From contig CALKUW010000018.1 of assembly GCA_937996585.1 (NCBI GenBank), positions 1 to 5,147 on the forward strand: a stretch of 5,147 nt of DNA, read 5' to 3'. Shown here in pieces: positions 1-5,147 of this stretch (positions within the stretch are counted from its first letter, which is position 1; each line of letters begins with the position of its first letter). The notes beneath the pieces are model-generated. The model saw nothing but the letters and a program-made list of their open reading frames with translations, was not told the origin of the DNA and did no database searches. Position numbers and translations under genes: made by a program. Origin of the DNA: an uncultured Flavobacteriales bacterium. GTDB lineage: Bacteria; Bacteroidota; Bacteroidia; Flavobacteriales_D; Sanyastnellaceae.

Positions 1-1448
1 GCCGGGCAGGTGAGTTCGATGGTGGGCGGGGTGTTGTCCGCCACGTGGATCGTCCGTGAGCAGGTGGCTGAGGAGGTCAATTCGCACCAATCAGTAGCGG
101 TGACCGTCCACGTTTGTTCAACCGTGTAGCAGCCTTCGGAAACTTGTTCCACTACCTCATTGACTGGACCGGTCAGGTTGACCGTCGGATGGGGGTCGCA
201 ATCAGACACGACATAAAACGGCGTGTCCTGGGGAAATTCCACATTGCAATCAGCGTCGACATAGAGGACCGTGTCGTTCGGGCAAAGAAGCGAATCGATG
301 ATTGGAGGTCCATTATCCACAATCGTGATGTTCTGGTGGCAATGCACCTCGAGCGTGTCCCACTCAATGTCGATATCCGATGTCGTGACGTAGAGGATGT
401 CAGGGTTATCGGAAACCAGGAGTGTAGCCGTAAACACGCGGTGAATGATCTCGGGACAGGATCCTGTCGACGAGTCTTCCCACGCCCATTCAATGCCGTC
501 GAGATTGGCGTTGGAGTCGTCCCATTCGCACACTTCTCCGTCTTCTGCGTCGGCACAGACATCGATCTGCAACGTGGGAAAGCCGAGCAGGTCAGGATGG
601 AGGGCGGCCTCGTCCACGGGGCAGGGGAACAACGTGTCACCCGGTCCCTGGAGGTTGAGGACGCAGCACTGTTCACAGCCGGGCTTCTTGAGCACGGAGG
701 TGAAACCCGTGCCATCGACAAAGGCCTCATTGAAATCGGTCAGGGCTTCGATGAGATCGGAGGCAGAACCGGTGACACATCCGCCCAGCACATCATTTGC
801 TTTGTTGATGACCTGCTGCACCGTGAATTCAGCAAAAACCCCCGAGCGGAAGATGAGTTCCGATGACAAAAAGTCTTCTGCCCCGAAGTCAGGATCCCAG
901 GCATCAAACCCAACGGAAAGCGTGGCAGCGAGCAATTGGCCAGCCAGCACATTGTCGATGCAGGAAGGATCCGTCGCCGAAGCTGTCAAGGCCCCCCCCG
1001 TGGAACCACATGGCAGGAAGGCTTCGACTGCAGCCGAGTTGGTGAAGGTCAATTGATGACCGCCGACACACCCGATGGTCAGTCCATCGGGAAAGGCGTC
1101 GGCGAAATTGGCATCCCGATAGCATCCGGGATTGTTGCCGGAGCATGAAGTGCCCCAACCACCCATGGTCTGGGTGCGGAAGTCACCATCCCGGATGATG
1201 CAGGTGTCAGCCGTCCCGGTCCAAATGATGCTGTCGCAAATGTCACCGGGTTCATGGTAATGGTCGAAACCCGGGGAGGAAAGCGTTTCTCCAATGCTGT
1301 CGGGAGAAGCGGGCAGCGCAGCAATCACCACTGTTTCGGGGTCGTTACCAGCAGATGGAACGACGGTTTCCGAAGCGGGGGCGAGGAAGTGGAAGAAGGT
1401 CTGGAAATAAAAAAACAGGGACAATCCTGCGGGGTTGGCAAGCAGCAT
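1..1448 (-). CDS. Large Cys-rich secreted protein with HYR-like repeat, probable T9SS cargo (C-terminus cut off by window edge)
   Basis: The minus-strand frame stays open for 482 codons from ATG at 1446-1448 to the window edge. An in-frame TGA lies at 1506-1508, and no ATG, GTG or TTG intervenes, so this is the first possible start. No Shine-Dalgarno is visible. Residues 9-25 are a hydrophobic, Phe-rich stretch ending in an Ala-Pro-Ala-Ser cleavage-like site, so a signal peptide is likely, although it oddly lacks Lys/Arg. Residues 89-224 contain a module I recognise from Bacteroidota secreted proteins: TQTMGGWG near 92-99, NNPG at 105-108, ANFADAFPDGLTIGC at 113-127, VLAGQLLAATLSVGFD at 167-182, and FTVQQV followed by a Gly-Gly-Cys at 222-224. 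From about residue 260 the protein becomes Cys- and Asp-rich, and from 381 it enters a 93-residue HYR-like repeat with DNxPPxI boundaries. Such proteins are usually exported and attached to the surface or released. The sorting domain would be in the missing C-terminus, so the T9SS route is inferred. Function unknown; an adhesin-like role is only a guess. A C8 run (992-999) and an A7 run (1409-1415) lie inside the gene. Confidence 0.88.
   Translation of the reverse strand, partial: MLLANPAGLSLFFYFQTFFHFLAPASETVVPSAGNDPETVVIAALPASPDSIGETLSSPGFDHYHEPGDICDSIIWTGTADTCIIRDGDFRTQTMGGWGTSCSGNNPGCYRDANFADAFPDGLTIGCVGGHQLTFTNSAAVEAFLPCGSTGGALTASATDPSCIDNVLAGQLLAATLSVGFDAWDPDFGAEDFLSSELIFRSGVFAEFTVQQVINKANDVLGGCVTGSASDLIEALTDFNEAFVDGTGFTSVLKKPGCEQCCVLNLQGPGDTLFPCPVDEAALHPDLLGFPTLQIDVCADAEDGEVCEWDDSNANLDGIEWAWEDSSTGSCPEIIHRVFTATLLVSDNPDILYVTTSDIDIEWDTLEVHCHQNITIVDNGPPIIDSLLCPNDTVLYVDADCNVEFPQDTPFYVVSDCDPHPTVNLTGPVNEVVEQVSEGCYTVEQTWTVTATDWCELTSSATCSRTIHVADNTPPTIELTCP
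30..308 (-). repeat. HYR-like immunoglobulin-fold repeat unit in the secreted protein
   Basis: This is residues 381-473 of the secreted protein, one complete 93-residue unit. The boundaries are visible by comparing two copies of the junction: a Cys (370 and 463), a short strand ending in VDN or ADN, then PPIID or PPTIE, then Cys-Pro (389-390 and 481-482). Inside the unit are the typical D-x-x-Cys near 398-401 (DADC), a Cys-Asp at 417-418, and TWTVTATDWC at 446-455, the signature of HYR and related cell-surface repeats. The second copy begins at nucleotide 29 and runs off the window. A more degenerate, longer unit may precede it, starting at Cys276-Pro277. The number of further repeats cannot be seen. 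Confidence 0.72.
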
Positions 1449-1567
1449 GACGAATTCGGTTAAGTCGTTGCAAACTAGAGTGTGTCCACCCCAATTGGTG
1501 CTTTCTCATGGTCGTTTTCGTCAAAAATCGTATAAGACATCGTTGGGTGATTATCAGCCACCTCGGG

Positions 1568-1579
1568 GTCATCGATGAC
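1568..1579. promoter_or_regulatory. Perfect 12-bp palindrome, possible operator
   Basis: GTCATCGATGAC equals its own reverse complement. It sits in the divergent intergenic region, 120 bases ahead of the secreted-protein start and 210 bases ahead of purT. A further short inverted pair, CATGA (1579-1583) and TCATG (1590-1594), adjoins it. Palindromes of this size are common binding sites for dimeric regulators, but one occurrence is weak evidence, and a regulator cannot be named. Confidence 0.3.
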
Positions 1580-1595
1580 ATGAATACGGTCATGA

Positions 1596-1612
1596 GGGGG
1601 CCGTGCGCCCCC
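1596..1612 (+). terminator. GC-rich hairpin with short T run, terminator-like
   Basis: GGGGGC (1596-1601) pairs perfectly with GCCCCC (1607-1612) around a 5-base loop, followed on the plus strand by one C and TTT (1614-1616). The structure resembles a short intrinsic terminator reading rightward, but no plus-strand gene precedes it. It could limit antisense or read-through transcription, or simply be leader RNA structure. On the minus strand no T run follows the stem. The T tract is short, so the terminator call is tentative. Confidence 0.3.
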
Positions 1613-1789
1613 CTTTCTCCAGGATGTCCATTGTTTGTTGACCATATCGCACGTCCGTGGGGCAATGGCATACACGAGGTCTAACCGAAAGGGGGTCCAC
1701 ATCGAAGTCCCTGAATCAACGCACCATGATTATATCGGGTGCCTCATCCACAGGCACAGGGGTTGCAGCCTTCGGGTTAGATTCGGCTC

Positions 1790-3007
1790 ATGAACAAGAA
1801 GGTGATGCTGCTTGGTTCGGGAGAACTGGGCAAGGAGGTGGTCATCGCGTTGCAGCGCTATGGCCAGCGGGTGATTGCGGTGGACGCCTATCCCGGCGCC
1901 CCGGCCATGCAGGTGGCGGATGGGTTCGAGGTGATCTCCATGCTCGACGGCGATGCCCTCGACGCCATCGTGGCCAAACACCAGCCCGACATCATTGTCC
2001 CGGAGGTGGAGTCCATCCGCACGGAGCGCTTCTACGATTACGAGGCCCAAGGTATCCAGGTGGTGCCCTCAGCCAAGGCGGCCCACTTCACCATGAACCG
2101 CCGGGCCATCCGGGACCTCGCCGCCCGGGATTTGGGCCTGAAGACCGCGCCCTACCGGTATGCCACCTCGCTGGAGGAACTGCAGACCGGCGTGGCGGCC
2201 GTGGGCCTGCCCTGCGTGGTCAAGCCGCTCATGTCCAGCTCCGGCAAGGGCCAAAGCGTCATCCGCACCGAGGCCGACATCGAAACGGCATGGAATTATG
2301 CGCTCGAAGGGTCTCGCGGTGACCTCGCGGAGATCATCGTGGAGGCGTTCATTGACTTCGACTACGAGATCACGCTCCTCACGCTGACGCAGGCCAGCGG
2401 CGAGACGCTGTATTGCGCGCCCATCGGGCACCGGCAGGAGCGTGGCGACTACCAGGAAAGCTGGCAACCCGCCGTGATGGAGCCAGCACTACTGAAGGAG
2501 GCGCAGGACATGGCCGCAGCGGTGACCGCCGCCCTCGGGGGCAACGGCATCTGGGGGGTCGAGTTCTTCATCCAGAATCCCCGTGATGGCCAGCCCGGCA
2601 CCGTCTACTTCTCGGAGCTCTCGCCGCGCCCGCACGACACCGGGATGGTGACCCTGGCCGGGACACAGAATTTCTCCGAATTCGAGCTGCACGCTCGGGC
2701 CGTCCTTGGCCTTCCCGTGCCCGCCATCGTCCAGCAGCGCCCCGGCGCCAGTGCAGTGGTCCTCGCTCCGGAGTCACTCGCGGCCCATGCAGGCGACGCC
2801 CCGGTCATCACCGGTCTCGCCGAAGCCGCCACCGCACCCGACAGCGACCTGCGCGTCTTTGGCAAGCCCACCGTGCGGCCTTACCGCCGGATGGCCGTCG
2901 CCGTGACCCATGGCGCCCCCGGGGACGATGTCGCAGACCTGGTTCAACGCGCCAAGGCCATCGCCGCCATGATCAAGGTCGGGGTGGAAGTTCAGATGGA
3001 GGCCTGA
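1790..3007 (+). CDS. purT: Formate-dependent phosphoribosylglycinamide formyltransferase (GAR transformylase 2)
   Basis: This 405-residue ATP-grasp enzyme makes formyl-GAR from GAR, formate and ATP, the third step of purine synthesis, without needing formyl-tetrahydrofolate. It matches E. coli PurT (392 residues) along its whole length. Residues 5-16 (VMLLGSGELGKE) form the N-terminal nucleotide-fold loop, with Glu12-Leu13 expected to contact GAR. IVPEVESI places Glu72 at the second GAR contact. Arg104, Lys145 and the SSSGKGQ loop (149-155) are the ATP-grasp nucleotide contacts, and Glu185 and Glu193 follow. Mg-binding Glu258 (GVEFF) and Glu276 (FSELSPRPHDTGMV) are present, as are Asp283, Lys359 (FGKP) and Arg366-Arg367. 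No catalytic residue is missing. A short insertion at about 263-270 lies between the two Mg-ligand strands. An in-frame TAG at 1778-1780 makes ATG 1790 the first start; no Shine-Dalgarno is seen. The protein is cytosolic. The next gene starts 3 bases after the stop. Confidence 0.97.
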   Translation: MNKKVMLLGSGELGKEVVIALQRYGQRVIAVDAYPGAPAMQVADGFEVISMLDGDALDAIVAKHQPDIIVPEVESIRTERFYDYEAQGIQVVPSAKAAHFTMNRRAIRDLAARDLGLKTAPYRYATSLEELQTGVAAVGLPCVVKPLMSSSGKGQSVIRTEADIETAWNYALEGSRGDLAEIIVEAFIDFDYEITLLTLTQASGETLYCAPIGHRQERGDYQESWQPAVMEPALLKEAQDMAAAVTAALGGNGIWGVEFFIQNPRDGQPGTVYFSELSPRPHDTGMVTLAGTQNFSEFELHARAVLGLPVPAIVQQRPGASAVVLAPESLAAHAGDAPVITGLAEAATAPDSDLRVFGKPTVRPYRRMAVAVTHGAPGDDVADLVQRAKAIAAMIKVGVEVQMEA

Positions 3008-3010
3008 CCC

Positions 3011-3190
3011 ATGCGCCGCACTGCACAGGCCATTTGCCTCATCGGGCTTGCAATAACGTTGATTGGTGTGGCCTTCAAGCTGAACCACCTCGCCGGAGCG
3101 CACATCATCACCAATGTGGGGGTGGTCGTGCTCGTGGCTGGCCTGCTGCTATGGGCTTTCGGTCTGCTGCGCGGGAAGCGGAATGCATGA
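3011..3190 (+). CDS. Small two-helix membrane protein with GldL-like first-helix motif
   Basis: This 59-codon gene starts 3 bases after the purT stop. A GGAGG at 2998-3002, inside the last purT codons, lies 8 bases before the ATG and is a plausible ribosome site. The N-terminus is basic (MRR), followed by a hydrophobic helix at about residues 7-22, a short polar loop, a second helix at about 32-53 and a basic tail (RGKR). By the positive-inside rule both ends should face the cytoplasm. The segment LIGVAFKLNH (17-26) closely resembles the first transmembrane helix of the gliding/T9SS motor protein GldL, where a conserved Lys sits in the same place (here Lys23). The acidic residue expected in the second GldL helix is absent, and the large cytoplasmic GldL region is missing, so this is not a motor subunit. 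Many Bacteroidota encode similar short proteins of unknown function. Cotranscription with purT is likely. Confidence 0.78.
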   Translation: MRRTAQAICLIGLAITLIGVAFKLNHLAGAHIITNVGVVVLVAGLLLWAFGLLRGKRNA

Positions 3191-3238
3191 CCATTGTCAT
3201 GCCGCGCATTGACGTTGCGCATGGCAGGCAGCGCATGG
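3185..3238. repeat. Inverted repeat followed by three spaced GCGCAT repeats
   Basis: GCATGAC (3185-3191) pairs perfectly with GTCATGC (3196-3202) around a 4-base loop; the left arm contains the stop codon of the small membrane protein. GCGCAT then occurs at 3204, 3217 and 3231, the last two extended to GCGCATGG, so the copies start 13 and 14 bases apart. There is no T run after the hairpin, so it is not a classic intrinsic terminator. Iterated motifs ahead of the next gene could be a regulator-binding array, but this is inference. Confidence 0.35.
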
Positions 3239-3248
3239 GTCGGGCAAG

Positions 3249-3279
3249 TTGGGCTCACCAATTGCCCCTAAATCCTTTG
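3249..3279 (+). promoter_or_regulatory. Possible Bacteroidota-type promoter for the PLP-enzyme gene
   Basis: TTG at 3249-3251 and ATCCTTTG at 3272-3279 are 20 bases apart, close to the spacing between the -33 (TTG or TTTG) and -7 (TAnnTTTG) elements of Bacteroidota promoters. The -7 element matches only in its TTTG half. If real, transcription would begin at or next to the ATG at 3284, giving a leaderless or nearly leaderless message, which would fit the lack of a Shine-Dalgarno sequence. Confidence 0.25.
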
Positions 3280-3283
3280 CCCC

Positions 3284-4669
3284 ATGACCAGTCCGTTGCA
3301 CGCCCTCCTGCTGCGCCAGTTCACCAAGACTGAGCTGCCCCATGACCGCACCTTCGAACAGCTGCGGCGCGATGAATTCTCCCGCCTCGATGAGCAAGGA
3401 CAGGTCTACCTCGACTACACCGGAGGTGGCCTCCACGGTGCGACCCAGATCATCCGCCACATGGGCCGCCTGCTGTCAGGCGTGCACGGAAATCCCCACT
3501 CGGTCAACCCGACTTCCTCGGTATCGACCGAACTCGTGGAGGAAGCGCGGGCCAAAGTGCTGGAATTCTTCAACGCCACCGAGGACTACCTCTGCATCTT
3601 CACGGCCAACGCTACAGGGGCGCTCAAACTCGTAGGGGAGTCCTATCCTTTTGCGGACGACACCACGTTCCTGCTCACGGCCGACAACCACAATTCGGTC
3701 AACGGCATCCGCGAATACGCCCTCGGACGGGGCGCCACCTTCCAATACGCGCCACTCCGCCACGATCTCACCGCCGATGAGGCCCGCCTTACCGGACTGC
3801 TCCGTCAGCGGGGCTCAGGCGGGGGCCTCTTCGCCTTCCCGGCCCAGTCCAATGTCAGCGGGGTGCGGCATCCGCTGTCCCTGGTCGGCAAGGCCCAACG
3901 CCTTGGGTGGGATGTCCTGCTCGATGCGGCCGCCTTCGTGCCGACCTCACCGCTCGACCTCCAAAAGGTCAAGCCTCAATTCGTCTCGATGTCCTTCTAC
4001 AAGATGTTCGGCTACCCGACGGGGCTGGGGGCCCTGCTCGTCCGCAAGGACGCCTTCCACAAGCTCGCCAAGCGGTGGTATGCCGGGGGCAACATCACCC
4101 TGTCCTCCGTCGGAGCTGCGGACCGGTTCCTGCACAACGACCACCAGCGCTTCGAGGACGGCACCGTGAACTACCTCGACATCCCCGCCATCACCGAAGG
4201 CCTGCGTTTCCTCGAAGGCATCGGTATGGAGCGGATCAAGGACCGGATCGACGGACTCGCCCTCCACTTGTTCGGTCGCATGTCGCGCCTGCGCCACGCC
4301 AACGGCCAACCTTTGGTGCGCTTCCTCGGCCCCAACCGCCACAAGCAATGCGGGGGCACCATCGCCTTCAACCTCTTCACGGCGGAGGGCCAACCCATTC
4401 CCTTCCAGGCCATCGAGGATGCCGCGGGGGCCAAGCGCATCTCGCTCCGTACCGGCTGCTTCTGCAATCCCGGCATCGACGAGGCCAACCACGGCATTTC
4501 CGATGAGGTTCTGAAGGGGTATTTCGAAGGCCGCGAGAACGGCGACTACTTCGATTTCATGGACCACAGCGGCATACAGCGCGGCGCCGTCCGCATCTCG
4601 GTCGGCATCGCGACCAACCGCAAGGACATCGAGAAGTTCATGGCCTTCCTCGCCGGATTCCAGTCCTGA
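3284..4669 (+). CDS. Class V PLP-dependent aminotransferase/cysteine desulfurase, MOCOS N-terminal-domain type
   Basis: This 461-residue protein has the fold-type I layout of NifS/SufS-like enzymes and most resembles the N-terminal sulfurase half of eukaryotic molybdenum cofactor sulfurase (MOCOS/ABA3). Visible motifs in order: YLDYTGGGL (42-50), GNPHSVNPTSS (69-79), FTANATGALKLVGE (106-119), NHNSVNGIREYA (135-146, His136 expected to stack on PLP), PAQSNVSG (186-193), LLDAAAFVPTSPLDL (212-226, Asp214 for the PLP nitrogen), SFYKMFGYPTGLGALL (237-252, Lys240 the Schiff-base lysine), EDGT (291-294) and RTGCFCNPG (389-397). Cys394 aligns with the persulfide Cys of SufS. The likely reaction is cysteine to alanine with transfer of sulfane sulfur; the acceptor is unknown. 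There is no C-terminal MOSC domain, and the next gene does not supply one. An in-frame TAA at 3269-3271 makes ATG 3284 the first start. It is predicted cytosolic. A related role in thiocofactor or tRNA sulfuration, or a non-desulfurase lyase activity, cannot be excluded. Confidence 0.9.
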   Translation: MTSPLHALLLRQFTKTELPHDRTFEQLRRDEFSRLDEQGQVYLDYTGGGLHGATQIIRHMGRLLSGVHGNPHSVNPTSSVSTELVEEARAKVLEFFNATEDYLCIFTANATGALKLVGESYPFADDTTFLLTADNHNSVNGIREYALGRGATFQYAPLRHDLTADEARLTGLLRQRGSGGGLFAFPAQSNVSGVRHPLSLVGKAQRLGWDVLLDAAAFVPTSPLDLQKVKPQFVSMSFYKMFGYPTGLGALLVRKDAFHKLAKRWYAGGNITLSSVGAADRFLHNDHQRFEDGTVNYLDIPAITEGLRFLEGIGMERIKDRIDGLALHLFGRMSRLRHANGQPLVRFLGPNRHKQCGGTIAFNLFTAEGQPIPFQAIEDAAGAKRISLRTGCFCNPGIDEANHGISDEVLKGYFEGRENGDYFDFMDHSGIQRGAVRISVGIATNRKDIEKFMAFLAGFQS

Positions 4670-4701
4670 AGGAGCGGTTCCGATCGAGGCCGTTCACACG
4701 G

Positions 4702-4734
4702 GGTGAATGGGGGAAAACAATCAGCGGATTCACC
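4702..4734. repeat. Short inverted repeat after the PLP-enzyme gene
   Basis: GGTGAAT (4702-4708) and ATTCACC (4728-4734) are perfect 7-base complements around a 19-base loop, in the 94-base gap between the PLP enzyme and the next gene. The loop is long and there is no T run after the second arm, so terminator function is doubtful. TAGATTGG at 4735-4742 directly after it is a one-mismatch version of the Bacteroidota -7 promoter element, but no -33 partner is seen. The pair could flank a regulatory site for the downstream gene. Confidence 0.25.
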
Positions 4735-4763
4735 TAGATTGGGTGCACACCTTTCCTGGACCC

Positions 4764-5147
4764 ATGAAGAACCCCATCGTCTACACGCTGGTCGGAGGCC
4801 TCGTCCTTTTCGTCTGGCAGTTCCTTTCCTTCGCCGCCCTCAACTTGCACGGAAACGCGCAGGCCTATACCCCCAAGGACGGTGAGATCATCGCCTTCCT
4901 CGAGTCGATCGAGCTGGAACACGGCATGTATGCGCTGGGGGCACCGTCCCCGGAGGAGCGCAGTGACCCCGCGCTTCAGGAAGCTTACTTCGAACGCACG
5001 GAAGGCCGGAACTGGGGCGTGCTGAACTACCAGCCCAACTGGACCAACAACATGTTCCCCAACCTCGGGCGCGGCCTGTTCATGAACCTGCTCACGGCCC
5101 TGTTCCTGTGCTACATGTTGCGGGGCATGGCCGACCGCTCGCTGAAA
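4764..5147 (+). CDS. Membrane protein of unknown function with extracytoplasmic domain (3' end beyond window)
   Basis: The frame is open for 128 codons to the window edge with no stop. The N-terminus MKNPIVYTLVGGLVLFVWQF begins a transmembrane helix (about residues 5-28) and is followed by a polar stretch of about 75 residues with AYTPKDGEIIAFLES (34-48), an acidic, Pro-rich section (58-73) and NYQPNWTNNMFPNLGRG (88-104). A second hydrophobic helix spans about 103-119, ending in a basic turn. The middle domain should lie outside the cytoplasm. I associate this arrangement, with the W-Q-F-L-S and A-A-L-N-L-H-G motifs in helix 1, with uncharacterised Bacteroidota membrane proteins, but cannot name a family. 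An upstream in-frame ATG at 4707 would add 19 polar residues before the helix; ATG 4764 is preferred because it places the helix near the start. No Shine-Dalgarno is seen at 4764. The gap to the PLP enzyme is 94 bases. Confidence 0.8.
   Translation, partial: MKNPIVYTLVGGLVLFVWQFLSFAALNLHGNAQAYTPKDGEIIAFLESIELEHGMYALGAPSPEERSDPALQEAYFERTEGRNWGVLNYQPNWTNNMFPNLGRGLFMNLLTALFLCYMLRGMADRSLK

Larger units (their letters stand above)
1449..1789. other. Divergent intergenic region between the secreted-protein gene and purT
   Basis: This 341-base stretch separates two divergently transcribed genes and should hold both promoters. I see no convincing gene in it. It contains a 12-bp perfect palindrome (1568-1579), a strong GC hairpin (1596-1612) and a weaker hairpin (GTGCCT at 1739-1744 pairing with AGGCAC at 1752-1757) 32 bases upstream of the purT start. 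An AT-rich patch at about 1728-1736 is the most promoter-like stretch ahead of purT, but no clean match to the Bacteroidota TAnnTTTG element was found on the plus strand. On the minus strand, TAGTTTG at 1471-1477 is a near match ahead of the secreted-protein gene, one base too short in the spacer. Confidence 0.6.

Noticed and set aside
114..866. 250-codon open frame on the plus strand
   Set aside because: It lies opposite the continuous 482-codon minus-strand frame, which has a signal-like N-terminus and recognisable repeat motifs. The plus-strand translation shows no family motif.
445..1056. 203-codon open frame on the plus strand
   Set aside because: Antisense shadow of the secreted-protein gene; the translation is Ser/Pro-rich low-information sequence with no domain.
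1475..1702. 75-codon minus-strand open frame in the divergent intergenic region
   Set aside because: It runs through the GGGGGC hairpin and into the likely promoter zone of the secreted-protein gene, has no recognisable motif or ribosome site, and its third-position GC is not clearly elevated. It could be a real small gene, but the sequence does not support calling it.
1739..1757. GTGCCT/AGGCAC hairpin ahead of purT as a possible riboswitch
   Set aside because: Only a single 6-bp stem is visible, with none of the multi-stem core expected of a purine, PRPP or other known riboswitch.
1657..2322. 221-codon plus-strand open frame overlapping the start of purT
   Set aside because: Out-of-frame reading of purT; the Arg/Gly/His-rich translation is typical of a shadow in GC-rich DNA, while the purT frame matches its family along its full length.
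3034..3333. 99-codon plus-strand open frame
   Set aside because: It overlaps the small membrane protein and the start of the PLP enzyme in another frame and shows no motif or membrane pattern.
3947..4567. 206-codon minus-strand open frame
   Set aside because: Antisense to the PLP-enzyme core motifs, including the PLP lysine and the RTGCFCNPG region; a GC-rich antisense shadow.
4707..4763. Upstream ATG extending the last membrane protein by 19 residues
   Set aside because: The extension is polar and separates the start from the first helix, and it overlaps the inverted repeat and promoter-like sequence; ATG 4764 gives a normal membrane-protein N-terminus.

Overview
The window looks like chromosomal DNA from a GC-rich member of the Bacteroidota, probably Flavobacteriia-like. 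This is inferred from three things. The minus-strand protein is a Cys-rich secreted protein with an HYR-type repeat of the kind common among type IX secretion (T9SS) cargo. A 59-residue membrane protein carries the transmembrane motif of the gliding-motility protein GldL. Three of the four visible starts that can be examined for a ribosome site on their own lack a Shine-Dalgarno sequence, which is usual in this phylum. No rRNA, tRNA, CRISPR array, transposase or phage gene was seen.

Layout. Positions 1-1448 (minus strand) hold the first 482 codons of a large secreted protein whose C-terminus lies beyond the left edge; the reading frame stays open to position 1. Positions 1449-1789 form a divergent intergenic region with a 12-bp palindrome and two hairpins. 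The plus strand then carries purT (1790-3007), a 59-codon membrane protein gene starting 3 bases after purT (3011-3190), a class V PLP enzyme resembling the cysteine-desulfurase half of molybdenum cofactor sulfurase (3284-4669), and the first 128 codons of a membrane protein of unknown function (4764 to the right edge).

How the genes relate. purT supplies formyl-glycinamide ribotide for purine synthesis from formate, GAR and ATP. The 59-residue membrane protein is almost certainly cotranscribed with it. The PLP enzyme, separated by 93 bases, may be in the same transcription unit or have its own promoter; no functional link to purT is evident. The last membrane protein follows after 94 bases. 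The secreted protein is transcribed away from this block and looks independent.

Nothing here amounts to a demonstrable new multi-gene system. The items most worth following up are the stand-alone MOCOS-like sulfurtransferase, which lacks a MOSC domain, the GldL-like mini membrane protein lacking the motor's acidic residue, and the homopolymer tracts inside the surface-protein gene.
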